DNA from: Rhodopseudomonas_A palustris_F
Lineage (GTDB): Bacteria; Pseudomonadota; Alphaproteobacteria; Rhizobiales; Xanthobacteraceae
Direction of reading: 5' to 3'
DNA: 64,000 nucleotides
Assembly (NCBI RefSeq): GCF_000013745.1
Contig: NC_007925.1
Span: forward strand, 2,418,001-2,482,000
Part shown: positions 54,573 through 63,784 of the stretch, in pieces
Position numbering within the stretch: position 1 is the stretch's first letter
Layout of the letters: each line of letters opens with the position of its first letter
Made by a program: the position numbers and the translations under genes
Notes under the pieces: model-generated
The model's input: the letters and a program-made list of their open reading frames with translations, nothing else
Databases searched by the model: none
Told to the model about the DNA's origin: nothing

Positions 54573-55042
54573 ACGGTTGCCGCTGCGGAGCATGGCTGTC
54601 GGCCTTTGGCGCGGGCAGTCGAGGCGACCGTGCGGTTTCGGCCGGCGTCGCGGCGCGCGATGGCGGTTTGATCAACGACATCCGGGAATGCCGAACCGCA
54701 ACAGCGGGGCGTGACAGCTCGCGACCGACTACCTGCCGCGATAGCCGGCTGTGCGAACCGACGTGTGACGAGGTCGTGCCCCCAGGGCCCGGGGCTAGCT
54801 CCGGTGCCGTGGTTCCTCAAAGCTCCCCCTGAAATCTCCAGCGCGTCGCACGCGGCGCGGCTTGCCGCGACCAGCGGCAGTCCGAACGCAACCGGGGCGA
54901 GGTGGTGGGCCGTTTCGTCGCAGCGCACACCAAATGGTATTTGCGTCGCCGGAATTAGTCCTAAGTCGCGCAGACCGCGCCGCCGCGGCAAATGTAGTCT
55001 TCGCGTAGCTCCGAAACAGGAGCCTTCAAGGAGGAATGTGCC
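54573..55042. other. Intergenic region without recognised gene
   Basis: The 470-bp gap has open frames on both strands (plus 54711-55046; a minus frame opposite), neither with a known motif or ribosome site. I see no repeat or hairpin of note. The promoter of the Cache-domain gene should be near its right end. Confidence 0.4.
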
Positions 55043-55489
55043 ATGACAAGGAAGACACTGTTTTGCCTCGTCGCCATGGTTGGCGCGCTCACCGTCTCCG
55101 CCGCATCGGCCGGCGAATTCGGCACCGCGGACGAAGCCAAGGCGATGCTCAACAAAGCCGCCGCTGCGGTGAAGGCCGACAAGACCACCGCACTCGCGCA
55201 GTTCGCCAAGGGCGAAGGCGGCTTCAAGGACCGCGACCTCTATCCGTTCTGCGGCGGTCCCGACGGCCTGTTCACCGCGCACCCGACGCTGACCGGCAAG
55301 AGTCTCAAGGAACTCAAGGACAAGACCGGCAAGGCGCTCGGCCAAGAGATCTACGCGACCGCCAAGGAAGGCGACGTCAAGGAGGTCAGCTACATGTGGC
55401 CGCGTCCCGGCCAGACCGATCCGGTGCAGAAGGTTTCCTTCGTCACCAAGGTCGGCGACCAAACCTGCGCCGTCGGCTACTACAAGTAG
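55043..55489 (+). CDS. Exported single-Cache-domain protein
   Basis: The 148-residue protein has a signal peptide (MTRKTLFCLVAMVGALTVSAASA) and one Cache_2-like domain: AKAMLNKAAAAVKADKTTALAQFAKGEGGFKDRDLYPFCGGPDGLFTAHPTLTGKSLKELKDKTGKALGQEIYATAKEGDVKEVSYMWPRPG (given in outline) ending QTCAVGYYK. Free-standing Cache proteins are probable periplasmic small-molecule sensors or binders. AAGGAGG precedes ATG 55043. No kinase is adjacent. Confidence 0.88.
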   Translation: MTRKTLFCLVAMVGALTVSAASAGEFGTADEAKAMLNKAAAAVKADKTTALAQFAKGEGGFKDRDLYPFCGGPDGLFTAHPTLTGKSLKELKDKTGKALGQEIYATAKEGDVKEVSYMWPRPGQTDPVQKVSFVTKVGDQTCAVGYYK

Positions 55490-55673
55490 GCCGGCGCGGC
55501 CGGCGGCGAGGCAACCTCGCCGCCAGTTCGGCAGCTGCGGACGCCATTCCGAGGCTGCGTCTCTGATGTGGCGCGATCGCCCTGGGCTGATCGCCACAGG
55601 CTCGTTGGCGGAAGCCTTGATCGCTTGAGGCGTCGTTGTCATCTCTCAGGGTAGCGGCGCCACGAGGAACTGC

Positions 55674-56285
55674 ATGATGCGGCGTTGGTTCATTGTGGCT
55701 GTGCTGATGGCGGCCGCCGGGCTCGGCGCCGGGGCCGGCGAGGCGCGGGCGCGTCACCGGATCGACGCGGCGCCGTTTGCGCATTCGCCCTGTAGCGTGC
55801 TGGACGGCCAGCCGTGCACGCCGTCCTATTGCAACGTCTTCAATCATGGTCCCTGCGTTCCCGAAATCGACTACCCGCTCGGCGAGAACCTGCAGCTTAC
55901 CATCCTCAGCGTACCAGCCGCCGGCGACGCCGTCCGCTATCAAAAACCCGACCACGATCTGAACACGATCGGCGATCTGTTCGCCGCCTTGCGGGCCTGC
56001 TGGTCGCCGCCCGACCTGGCGGCCGCACGCGCAGGCATGCAGATGTCGGTGCTGTTCAGCTTTCGCAAGTCCGGCGAGATGATTGCCCCGCCGCGGCTGA
56101 CCTTTGCCACGAGGGACGCGCCGTCCGAAGTGCGCAGCGCCTATCTGGATGCGATCAATGGCTCGCTCGGTCATTGCCTGCCGCTGCGCTTCACCGCCGC
56201 GTTGGGCGGCGCCATCGCCGGCCGACCGATCATGATCCGCTACGTCGATAACCGCACGTTGCAGCAGCCGTACCGCCAGAATTGA
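55674..56285 (+). CDS. Exported protein with TonB-C-like fold, hypothetical
   Basis: The 203-residue protein has an N-terminal signal (RRWFIVAVLMAAAGLGAGAGEARA), a cysteine-containing segment (SPCSVLDGQPCTPSYCNVFNHGPCVPEIDYPLGENLQLTI, described in parts) and a C-terminal half like TonB C-terminal proteins (LRACWSPP..GMQMSVLFSFRKSGEMIAPPRLTFATRD..GHCLPLRFTAALGGAIAGRPIMIRYVDNR). Related proteins are frequent in Bradyrhizobium but have no known function. Confidence 0.75.
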   Translation: MMRRWFIVAVLMAAAGLGAGAGEARARHRIDAAPFAHSPCSVLDGQPCTPSYCNVFNHGPCVPEIDYPLGENLQLTILSVPAAGDAVRYQKPDHDLNTIGDLFAALRACWSPPDLAAARAGMQMSVLFSFRKSGEMIAPPRLTFATRDAPSEVRSAYLDAINGSLGHCLPLRFTAALGGAIAGRPIMIRYVDNRTLQQPYRQN

Positions 56286-56509
56286 CGGACGACCACGCAA
56301 GGCGCGAACCGCGGGCGAGCTTGCGGGGCCGGTTCACGGCGTGCCACCGAGGCCGGAATTCGACAGCCGGCATGCGTCCGCGCAGCATTGCGTCGTTCCC
56401 ATAAAGAATGATACCCGGAACAGCTTGCGCGCGGCGGCGGCGACCTGCCGAGGGCGCGGATCAGAGTTGAAATTGGCCGGCGCGAACGGGGTGCGCCAGG
56501 GGGAGAGCC

Positions 56510-57094
56510 ATGGGACTTGCGATCATGATCCTTGGGTTGGCGCTGTTCGTCGGCGTCCACGCCGTGACCACGCAGCGCGATCTGCGGGCCCGCCTGATCG
56601 GCTTCGGCGGCGATGCGGTCTACAAGATCGGATATGCGATCCTGGCCATCGTCGGCATCGCGCTGATCTCCTACGGCTTCGGCAGCTACCGCGCCGCCGG
56701 CATGATCGACATCTGGCACCCGCCGCTCTGGACCAAGCATCTGGCCGCGGCCCTGATGCTGCCGGCCGTGATCATGGTGGTATCGGCCTATCTGCGCGGC
56801 CGGATCTACACCACGCTGAAACATCCGATGCTGACCGGCGTGAAGACCTGGGCGGTGGCGCATCTGATCGCCAACGGCGATCTCGGCTCCATCATCCTGT
56901 TCGGCACGCTGCTGGGCTGGGCGGTGTTCGACCGGATTTCGCTGAAACGTCGCAGCGACCCCGGCAGTCCGCCGATCCCGGTGGGCGGGCCGAAGAACGA
57001 TCTGATCGCGATCGCGGTCGGCATCATCGCCTATCTGGCGCTTGCCTTCGCCTTCCATCCGGTGGTGATCGGCGTTCCCGTGTTCGGAGCTTAA
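56510..57094 (+). CDS. nnrU: NnrU-family membrane protein
   Basis: The 194-residue protein has about five to six membrane helices and the NnrU pattern (GLALFVGVHAVTTQRDLRARLIG; IWHPPLWTKHLAAALMLPAVI; LKHPMLTGVKTWAVAHLIANGDLGSIILFGTLLGWAVFDRISLKRR). NnrU relates to isoprenoid/heme-O-like and NnrS-linked denitrification proteins, but members are also common outside denitrification loci, as here. It ends 1 bp before panB, so the two are co-transcribed. Confidence 0.88.
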   Translation: MGLAIMILGLALFVGVHAVTTQRDLRARLIGFGGDAVYKIGYAILAIVGIALISYGFGSYRAAGMIDIWHPPLWTKHLAAALMLPAVIMVVSAYLRGRIYTTLKHPMLTGVKTWAVAHLIANGDLGSIILFGTLLGWAVFDRISLKRRSDPGSPPIPVGGPKNDLIAIAVGIIAYLALAFAFHPVVIGVPVFGA

Positions 57095-57095
57095 G

Positions 57096-57920
57096 ATGTC
57101 GGTTCAATCTGCAATCAAACGCAAGACCGCGCCGGAAATTCGTGCCCGCAAGGGCGGCGATCCGGTGGTGATGCTGACCTCGTATCACGCCCACACCGCC
57201 GCTTTGGTCGATCGCTATTGCGACGTCATCCTTGTTGGCGACTCGCTCGGCAATGTGATGCACGGCTTCGAGACCACGGTCCCGGTGACGCTGGACATGA
57301 TGATCCTGCAGGGACGCGCGGTGATGCGCGGCTCCAAGGAAGCGCTGGTGGTGGTCGACATGCCGTTCGGCTCCTACGAGGCCTCGAAGGAGCAGGCGTT
57401 TCACTCCGCGGTGCGGATCATGAAGGAAAGCTTGTGCGGCGCCGTGAAGCTGGAAGGCGGAGTGAAGATGGCCGAGACCATCCGCTTTCTTTCCGAGCGT
57501 GGCGTTCCGGTGATGGGCCATATCGGGCTGACACCGCAGTCGATCAACACGCTGGGCTCGTTCCGCGCCCAGGGCCGCGAGGAAAGCAACTGGGCCCCGA
57601 TCGAGGCCGACGCCCGCGCGGTCGCTGAGGCGGGAGCGTTTTCCGTGGTGATCGAAGCGGTGGCCGAGCCGTTGGCGCGCAAGATCACCGCCGACATCGC
57701 GATTCCGACCATCGGGATCGGCGCCAGCGCGGCCTGCGACGGCCAGGTGCTGGTGCTCGAGGACATGCTCGGGTTGTCGCCCTGGGCGCCGAAATTCGTC
57801 AAACGGTTCGGCGATCTTGGCCCCGGCATCGAGGCCGCGATCAAGGACTACGCCGACGAGGTGCGCTCCCGCGCGTTTCCGGGGCCGGAGCACGTCTACG
57901 GCATGAAAGCGAAGAGCTAA
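57096..57920 (+). CDS. panB: 3-methyl-2-oxobutanoate hydroxymethyltransferase
   Basis: The 274-residue TIM-barrel protein has metal and substrate motifs VMLTSYHAHTAALVDRYCDVILVGDSLGNVMHG, VVVDMPFGSY, VKLEGG, VMGHIGLTPQS and VVIEAVAEPLARKIT. It transfers a hydroxymethyl group from 5,10-methylene-THF to 2-oxoisovalerate, the first step to pantothenate. It is linked to nnrU rather than to panC here. Confidence 0.96.
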   Translation: MSVQSAIKRKTAPEIRARKGGDPVVMLTSYHAHTAALVDRYCDVILVGDSLGNVMHGFETTVPVTLDMMILQGRAVMRGSKEALVVVDMPFGSYEASKEQAFHSAVRIMKESLCGAVKLEGGVKMAETIRFLSERGVPVMGHIGLTPQSINTLGSFRAQGREESNWAPIEADARAVAEAGAFSVVIEAVAEPLARKITADIAIPTIGIGASAACDGQVLVLEDMLGLSPWAPKFVKRFGDLGPGIEAAIKDYADEVRSRAFPGPEHVYGMKAKS

Positions 57921-58080
57921 AACCGCGACAGCGCGCCGCGGCGCGCGGTTAACACTTTGATCGGGCTTACTTTGCCTTGCGGTCGCCATATCGCTAGGGT
58001 ATCGCCCGCCGCGGGATCGCGGCGGGTCGCCCGCCGGCGCTCCGCTGCGGCGCCTGCCACTCGGGATGGGATACATTTAA

Positions 58081-58734
58081 GTGTCTGAATTATTTAACGA
58101 AGTCGACGAAGAGCTGCGCCGCGAACAGCTCAAGCGGCTGTGGGACCGTTACTCGCTGCTGATCATCGTCGGGGCGATCCTGATCATCGCCGGAGTCGGC
58201 GGTTGGCGCGGGTATCAGTATTTCGAGGCCAAGAAGGCGGCCGAAGCGGGGGCTGCGTTCAACCAAGCCTCCGAACTGTCCGAACAGAACAAACACGCCG
58301 AGGCCGAGGCGGTGTTCGCCAAGCTCGCCACCACGGCGCCGGCCGGCTATCGCACGCTGGCGCGACTGCGCAACGCGGCGGAAATCGCAACCCGCGATCC
58401 GCAGGCCGCCGCCAAGGCCTATGACGAGATCGCCGCCGATCGCGCGGTGCCGGCGGTGGATCGCGATCTGGCAAAAGTCCGCGCTGCTGGCCTACTTCTG
58501 GAGACCGCCAGCTACAGCGACCTGCTGCAGCGGCTGGAGCCGGCGACCACCGCGGACGGCACCTATCGCCACACCGCGCGCGAATTGCTGGCGCTGTCGG
58601 CCTGGCGTGGCGGCGACGCGACCGCAGCGCGGAAATGGCTGGAGCTGATTTCGACCGATGCCGAGACGCCGTCGAGCCTGCGCAGCCGCGCCGACGTGCT
58701 GCAGGCGTTGCTGCCGCCGGCCGCCAAAAGCTGA
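58081..58734 (+). CDS. YfgM/tetratricopeptide membrane-anchored protein
   Basis: The 217-residue protein starts at GTG 58081. A cytoplasmic helix (SELFNEVDEELRREQLKRLWDRY) leads into one membrane helix (SLLIIVGAILIIAGVGGWRGYQYF), and the rest forms TPR-like helices (AEAGAAFNQASELSEQNKHAEAEAVFAKLATTAP..). This is the TPR_21/YfgM plan, an ancillary factor of the Sec translocon and periplasmic folding. Position upstream of a lipoprotein and der matches the common yfgM-bamB-der order of proteobacteria. Confidence 0.88.
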   Translation: MSELFNEVDEELRREQLKRLWDRYSLLIIVGAILIIAGVGGWRGYQYFEAKKAAEAGAAFNQASELSEQNKHAEAEAVFAKLATTAPAGYRTLARLRNAAEIATRDPQAAAKAYDEIAADRAVPAVDRDLAKVRAAGLLLETASYSDLLQRLEPATTADGTYRHTARELLALSAWRGGDATAARKWLELISTDAETPSSLRSRADVLQALLPPAAKS

Positions 58735-58808
58735 CGCAAAAGGCTTGTGGCAAACCCAAGGCACGCGAAACGACACCGATAAGTCGCCCCGAGTTGAGTG
58801 AGACCCCC

Positions 58809-59324
58809 ATGCGCCGTACCTCTCGTCTGATTTCTGCCGCCGTGCTGATCGCGCTGGGCAGCGCGTTGACCGGCTGCGGCAGCACCACCGGCTGGGACCC
58901 GACCGACATGCTGGACTTCCTCGACACCAAGAAGAAGCTGCCGGGCGATCGCAAGCCGGTGTTCCCGGAAGGCGTCCCCGGGCTCGAGCAGGGCGTGCCG
59001 AAGCATCTTTATCGCGGCGCGGTCGAAGAGCCGCAGCCGGATGCCGCGGCAGCGCCGGCGCCGGTCGAGGAGCCGAAACAGCGCGGCTCGAAGTCCAGGA
59101 CCCGCAGCAAGCCCGCGGTGGCCCGTGCCCCGGCCGAGCCGGCCCCCGAGGAGGACGGCAGCACCGCCGCGGCCCCGCCGGCGCCGAGGCCCGCCAAGCA
59201 ATCGCGCCGCCGCACCACGGCGCCGCCGCCGGACGAGCCCGCGGCGACCACCACCACGGCGCCGGCGCAACAATCGTCGCAGCCGTTCCCGGCGCCGCTG
59301 CCGGGCGGCAGTTTCCAGCGCTGA
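58809..59324 (+). CDS. Lipoprotein with Pro/Ala/Thr-rich tail
   Basis: The 171-residue protein has a lipobox (ISAAVLIALGSALTGC, cysteine near 23), a conserved head (STTGWDPTDMLDFLDTKKKLPGDRKPVFPEGVPGLEQGVPKHLYRG, in parts), and a low-complexity tail rich in Pro, Ala, Thr, Arg. It occupies the slot where bamB lies in the yfgM-bamB-der cluster, but no beta-propeller repeats are present, so it is not BamB. The PVFPEGVPG..QGVPPHL-type head is typical of a small lipoprotein family of Rhizobiales of unknown role. Confidence 0.8.
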   Translation: MRRTSRLISAAVLIALGSALTGCGSTTGWDPTDMLDFLDTKKKLPGDRKPVFPEGVPGLEQGVPKHLYRGAVEEPQPDAAAAPAPVEEPKQRGSKSRTRSKPAVARAPAEPAPEEDGSTAAAPPAPRPAKQSRRRTTAPPPDEPAATTTTAPAQQSSQPFPAPLPGGSFQR

Positions 59325-59386
59325 GCGAACGGCTTCGTGCACCCCCGACATTGACATGTCGCCGGGAATGAGTGCACGCATCAGCG

Positions 59387-60769
59387 ATGTCGTTCACCTT
59401 TGCTATTATCGGCCGGCCCAACGTCGGCAAATCCACGCTGTTCAACCGTTTGGTTGGGCAGAAGCTCGCGCTGGTCGATGACACGCCGGGGGTGACCCGC
59501 GATCGACGCGAGGGCCAGGGCAAGCTCGGCGATCTCGAATTCACCATCATCGACACCGCCGGCCTCGACGAGGGCGCCAAGGGTTCGCTGGTGGCGCGGA
59601 TGCAGGAGCAGACCGAGGCGGCGATCGCCTTGGCCGATGCGCTGATGTTCGTGATCGACGCTCGCGCCGGGCTCACGCCGAACGACCGCGCCTTCGCCGA
59701 CTTCGCCCGCCGCGCCAACAAGCCGGTGATCCTGGTCGCCAACAAGAGCGAGGGCCGGCACGGCGAGATCGGCGCGATGGAATCCTACGCGCTCGGGCTC
59801 GGCGATCCGATCCAGATTTCCGCCGAGCACGGCGAGGGCCTCAGCGATCTCTACGACGCGTTGCGCGCGGTGATGCCGGAGCCCGACGTGTTGTTCGACG
59901 AGGACGACGACGTCGAGGGCGTCAGCGAGGAAGACTTTTCCACCCGCCCAATTCGCGTCGCGATCGTCGGCCGACCCAACGCCGGCAAGTCGACCATGAT
60001 CAACCATCTGCTCGGCGAGGAGCGGCTGTTGACCAGCGCCGAGGCCGGCACCACGCGGGATTCGATTTCCGTCGAGGTCGACTACAAGGGCCGCCAGTTC
60101 CGGATCTTCGACACCGCGGGGCTGCGCCGCCGCTCGCGGATCGAGGAGAAGCTGGAAAAGCTCTCGGTCGCCGACGCGCTGCGCGCGATCCGCTTCGCCG
60201 AAGTCGTCGTGCTGATGATGGATTCGCAGAACAAGTTCGAGGAACAGGATCTGCGGATCGCCGACCTGATCGAGCGCGAGGGCCGCGCGCTGGTGATCGC
60301 GGTCAACAAATGGGATCTGATGGGCAAGCAGGCCAGCCTGGTGGCGGGGCTGCGCGCCGACGTCGATCACCTGTTGCCGCAGGTCAAGGGCGTGCCGATC
60401 GTCGCGGTCTCCGGGCTGATGGGCGAGGGCATCGACCGGCTGATGAAGGCGATCGAGGATTCTTACGCGGTGTGGAACCGGCGGGTGCCGACCGCCTCGC
60501 TGAATCGCTGGTTCGAACAGGCGGTCGAGACCAATCCGCCGCCGGCAGTGTCGGGACGGCGGCTGAAGCTGAACTACGTGACCCAGGCCAAGGCGCGGCC
60601 GCCGAGCTTCATCGTATTCTGTTCGCGCGCCGACGCCGTGCCGGAATCCTACCTGCGCTATCTGGTCAACAGCCTGCGCGCGTTCTTCGATCTGCCCGGG
60701 ACCCCGGTGCGCATCACGTTGCGCGAAAAAGCCAACCCGTTTGCACATAAACGGCGGCGGCCGAACTGA
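59387..60769 (+). CDS. der: Ribosome biogenesis GTPase Der (EngA)
   Basis: The 460-residue protein has two GTPase domains. The first shows IIGRPNVGKSTLFNRLVGQK, DTPGVTRDR, DTAGL and NKSE; the second IVGRPNAGKSTMINHLLGEE, TRDS, DTAGLRRRSRIEEKLEKLS and NKWD. A C-terminal KH-like domain ends with LPGTPVRITLREKANPFAHKRR. Der is essential for 50S subunit assembly. ATG 59387 starts MSFTFAIIGRPNVG, the family-typical N-terminus. Confidence 0.97.
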   Translation: MSFTFAIIGRPNVGKSTLFNRLVGQKLALVDDTPGVTRDRREGQGKLGDLEFTIIDTAGLDEGAKGSLVARMQEQTEAAIALADALMFVIDARAGLTPNDRAFADFARRANKPVILVANKSEGRHGEIGAMESYALGLGDPIQISAEHGEGLSDLYDALRAVMPEPDVLFDEDDDVEGVSEEDFSTRPIRVAIVGRPNAGKSTMINHLLGEERLLTSAEAGTTRDSISVEVDYKGRQFRIFDTAGLRRRSRIEEKLEKLSVADALRAIRFAEVVVLMMDSQNKFEEQDLRIADLIEREGRALVIAVNKWDLMGKQASLVAGLRADVDHLLPQVKGVPIVAVSGLMGEGIDRLMKAIEDSYAVWNRRVPTASLNRWFEQAVETNPPPAVSGRRLKLNYVTQAKARPPSFIVFCSRADAVPESYLRYLVNSLRAFFDLPGTPVRITLREKANPFAHKRRRPN

Positions 60770-60830
60770 CGTCGCGACCGTCGTAACGCTGCGCATCTCT
60801 GGTTTCTCGCGGCCTCCAACTCACACTGCC

Positions 60831-60964
60831 GTCATCCTGAGGTGCCCGAGCAACGCGAGGGCCTCGAAGGATGTGCCGCTGGCGCGGCGCCGCTCCGCGC
60901 CCGCGGCCATCCTTCGAGACACCCGGCGTCGCGCTTCGCGCTGCGCCGGGCTCCTCAGGATGAC
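60831..60964. repeat. Single copy of the CATCCTGAGG palindromic repeat
   Basis: A 134-bp inverted repeat with ends GTCATCCTGAGG and CCTCAGGATGAC and inner CTCGAAGGATG / CATCCTTCGAG. It is the same family as the tandem copies at 20682. Confidence 0.88.
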
Positions 60965-61008
60965 GGCGATGCAAGTGGAAGTTCGCAGCGCATAGCTCTT
61001 GCGATCCT

Positions 61009-61157
61009 GTGCCCCGGACGCGGTGCAACGCGCCGCGCTTGCGGCGTGGTGCGCCGCAGAGCCGGGGCCGTTACGACGGCAGCGCTTGGAACGGTCCCGG
61101 CTCGCCTCGCAGCGCAAGCGCGCTGCTCGGCGTCCGGGACACGATGCCCGGGATGAC
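61009..61157. repeat. Further dispersed palindromic repeat
   Basis: GTGCCCCGGACGCGGTGCAA at the left and GTCCGGGACACGATGCCCGG at the right are imperfect inverted ends of a 149-bp element. A partial relative (CTGCTCCGTGTCCGGGACACG) lies near 21471. With the element at 60831 it fills the 530-bp gap between der and the transporter; no gene is present there. Confidence 0.65.
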
Positions 61158-61299
61158 GGCGGCGTGAGTGGAAAGCCGGAGGCTTGGGCGTCGCGATCAG
61201 CTGCGAATGACCGCCATTTTGCGAATTGTCGCCCCAGCCCGGAGGCGTTAGCTTGCGAAGGACGCGCCGACCCATGGCGCAGAGGCGCAGCGCAATCCC

Positions 61300-62559
61300 A
61301 TGACTGTCGAACAGCCTGTCGCGGAGGCCATCGCGACGCCTCCCATAGAAGGGCCGCGCCGCGCCGCGGTCGGCTTCATCTTCATCACTATCCTGCTCGA
61401 CATGCTGTCGATCGGCATGATCCTGCCGATCCTGCCGAAGCTGGTGGAGAGCTTCGCCGACAACAACACCGCGGACGCCGCAACAATCTACGGCCTGTTC
61501 GGCACCGCCTGGGCGTTGATGCAGTTCTTCGCCTCGCCGGTGCTCGGCGCGCTGAGCGACCGGTTCGGCCGCCGCCCGGTGATCCTGTTGTCGAATTTCG
61601 GGCTCGGGCTCGACTACATCATGATGGCGCTGGCGCCGTCGCTGATCTGGCTGTTCGTCGGCCGGATGATTTCCGGCGTCACCTCGGCGAGCATTTCGAC
61701 CTCGTTCGCCTATATCGCCGACGTCACGGCGCCGGAGAAACGCGCCGCGGTGTTCGGCAAGATCGGGGCGGCGTTCGGGCTCGGCTTCATCTTCGGCCCG
61801 GCGATCGGCGGACTGCTCGGCGGCGTCGATCCGCGGCTGCCGTTCTGGGTCGCCGCCGGGCTCAGCCTCGCCAACGCGATGTACGGCTACTTCGTATTGC
61901 CGGAATCGCTGCCGAAAGAGCGCCGCTCGCCGTTCAAATGGCGCAGCGCCAACCCGCTCGGCGCGCTGCGGCTGCTGCGCTCCAACGCCACGCTGGCGGC
62001 GCTCGCCGTGGTGACGTTCTGCGCCGAGGTGGCGCATGTCGCGCTGCCGGCGACCTTCGTGCTCTACACCACCTATCGTTACGGATGGGACCAGACCACG
62101 GTCGGGCTGGCGCTGGCCTTCGTCGGACTATGCACCACCATCGTGCAGGGCGGGCTGGTCGGGCCGTCGCTGAAGCTGCTCGGCGAGCGCTGGGCGATGA
62201 TTCTTGGCTATGGCGGCGGCGCGCTCGGCTTTGCGATCTACGCGTTCGCGCCGAACGGGCCGCTGTTCTGGATCGGCATCCCGGTGATGACGATCTGGGG
62301 CATCGCCGGACCCGCGACCTCGAGCCTGATGACGCGGCTGGTGCCGGCGGACCAGCAGGGCCAGTTGCAGGGCGCCAACACCAGCGTCAACAGCGTCGCC
62401 GAACTGGTCGGCCCGTCGCTGTTCACGCTGATCTTCGCGTTCTTCATCGCCGATGGCACGCCGCTGCATCTGCCCGGCGCGCCGTTCATTGTGGCGGGTG
62501 CGCTGTTGCTGGTGTCGATGCTGATCGCAGGCAGCGCGGTGGCGGCGATGAACAGGTAG
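61300..62559 (+). CDS. MFS transporter of the TCR/TetA type
   Basis: The 419-residue protein has about twelve membrane helices and the motif-A sequence GALSDRFGRRPVILLSNFGL after helix 2. FGPAIGGLLGG, ALGGSALAF-type helices, and the TetA(A/B/C)-like N-terminus (AVGFIFITILLDMLSIGMILPILPKLVESF) place it in the TCR/Tet family of drug:H+ antiporters. No tetR-type gene is adjacent, so tetracycline resistance should not be assumed; many such proteins export other compounds. Confidence 0.88.
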   Translation: MTVEQPVAEAIATPPIEGPRRAAVGFIFITILLDMLSIGMILPILPKLVESFADNNTADAATIYGLFGTAWALMQFFASPVLGALSDRFGRRPVILLSNFGLGLDYIMMALAPSLIWLFVGRMISGVTSASISTSFAYIADVTAPEKRAAVFGKIGAAFGLGFIFGPAIGGLLGGVDPRLPFWVAAGLSLANAMYGYFVLPESLPKERRSPFKWRSANPLGALRLLRSNATLAALAVVTFCAEVAHVALPATFVLYTTYRYGWDQTTVGLALAFVGLCTTIVQGGLVGPSLKLLGERWAMILGYGGGALGFAIYAFAPNGPLFWIGIPVMTIWGIAGPATSSLMTRLVPADQQGQLQGANTSVNSVAELVGPSLFTLIFAFFIADGTPLHLPGAPFIVAGALLLVSMLIAGSAVAAMNR

Positions 62560-62602
62560 CAGGCGGCGCAAGAGCGCTGAGCGGCTAGCCAAAAGCACGG
62601 CT

Positions 62603-62700
62603 GTCATCCCCGCGAAAGCGGGGATCCAGTACGCCGGAGCTTTTCCGTTCCGTCACGAGCTCCCTGGGATACTGGGTCGCCCGCTTTCGCGGGCGATGAC
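62603..62700. repeat. GTCATCCCCGCG-type dispersed repeat
   Basis: A 98-bp element starts GTCATCCCCGCGAAAGCGGG and ends CCCGCTTTCGCGGGCGATGAC with inner GGGATCCAGTA / TACTGGGT. It is a classic intergenic palindromic repeat of alphaproteobacteria and lies between the convergent transporter and SDR genes, where it may work as a bidirectional terminator. Confidence 0.85.
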
Positions 62701-62720
62701 CGCAGTATAGTTGGCGGGCG

Positions 62721-63464
62721 CTACACCGCAGCGGCAAAGTCCCGCAGCGTGCGGCTCGCGTAGTCGTAGAGCTTGCCGTTGTCGTCGCACGACGGCAGGC
62801 ACAGCGGCAGCAGCGCTTCGGCGACCTCGGCCGCGGTGGGCAGGGTCTCCGGATCTTCGCCCGGCATGATGGTGGCGCGCAGCCGGGTGCGCACCGGGCC
62901 GGGATCGAACAGGTTGACGCGCAGCGCCGTGGTGGCGTTTTCCGCCGCCCACACCCGGGTCAAGGTTTCCAGCGCGGCTTTCGAGGCCGCGGCGGGGCCG
63001 CGATAGGCCGGCGCGCGGCGCGCCTCGTCGCAGCTGATCATCACCGCGCGGCCGGCGTCGGAAACCCGCAGCAGCGGCTCCATGCAGCGGATCAGCTGGA
63101 AATTGGCGTTGAGGTTGATCGCCATCACGTCGCCCCACGGCTTCGGCGCGATATGGCCGAGCGGCGACGACGGCCCGGCGATGCCGGCGTTGCCCACGAA
63201 AATATCGAGCTTGCCGTGGCGCTCGTGCAGCGCGCCGCCGAGCCTTGCGATGGCTTCGAGATCGGTGAGGTCGAGCGGCACCAGCGTGGCGCCTTCGCCG
63301 CTGGCTTTGCGAATCTCGTCGTCGAGCTCTTCCAGCCCGCCCTGGGTGCGCGCCACCGCGACGACATGGGCGCCGGCCTTGGCCAGGGCGCGGGCGGTGG
63401 CGTAGCCGAGGCCGCGCGAGGCGCCGGTGACGAGAGCGATACGGGAGGCGAGGGGCAGGGTCAT
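62721..63464 (-). CDS. Short-chain dehydrogenase/reductase family protein with altered active site
   Basis: The 247-residue protein has the SDR Rossmann fold: TGASRGLGYATARALAKAGAHVVAVAR (NAD(P) loop), DLTDLE, FVGNAGIAG (NAG motif) and LNANFQLIR. In the catalytic stretch AYRGPAAASKAALETL the residue four before the lysine is alanine, where the YxxxK motif has tyrosine, and the usual VSS serine region reads ISCDEA. The protein probably does not work as a standard SDR, or uses the shifted tyrosine. It is downstream of purF, as in many alphaproteobacteria. Confidence 0.85.
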   Translation of the reverse strand: MTLPLASRIALVTGASRGLGYATARALAKAGAHVVAVARTQGGLEELDDEIRKASGEGATLVPLDLTDLEAIARLGGALHERHGKLDIFVGNAGIAGPSSPLGHIAPKPWGDVMAINLNANFQLIRCMEPLLRVSDAGRAVMISCDEARRAPAYRGPAAASKAALETLTRVWAAENATTALRVNLFDPGPVRTRLRATIMPGEDPETLPTAAEVAEALLPLCLPSCDDNGKLYDYASRTLRDFAAAV

Positions 63465-63591
63465 GGCGCGTTGTGATCCGTCACGGCCGGGCACAGGCCG
63501 GCGATTCACAGCGTCTTTTAAAGACCTTGAGCCCCGGCACAAGGCCGGGCGTGACGAACTTTCGCTTGATGCGGCCGGGCGTGGCGTCCGA

Positions 63592-63774
63592 TCAATTGAA
63601 GATCCGCCGGACGATGGCAAGCGCCAGGTACGGCCCGACGCCGGCGCCGATGATCATCAGAGCGGCCGCCGCGAGCGCGCTTGTGACCACGTCGTTGCCA
63701 TGCTGCATCGGCACCACATAGCCGGCCGCAATGCAGCCGAGCCAGACGGCGACAAATATCGCGGCCTTCGCCAT
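63592..63774 (-). CDS. Small membrane protein between purF and SDR
   Basis: The 60-residue protein has two hydrophobic helices (IFVAVWLGCIAAGYVVPM and VTSALAAAALMIIGAGVGPYLALAIVRRIF). It starts 10 bp after the purF stop, so it is co-transcribed with purF. It is shorter than CvpA and has no CvpA signature. The function is unknown. Confidence 0.7.
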   Translation of the reverse strand: MAKAAIFVAVWLGCIAAGYVVPMQHGNDVVTSALAAAALMIIGAGVGPYLALAIVRRIFN

Positions 63775-63784
63775 TGTGGCGGCG

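Noticed and set aside
54711..55046. Plus-strand frame of 111 codons
   Set aside because: No ribosome site and no family; it overlaps the start of the Cache-domain gene.
61300..62559. Tetracycline resistance determinant
   Set aside because: The protein has TetA-family motifs but no regulator or mobile context; many chromosomal TCR transporters have other substrates.
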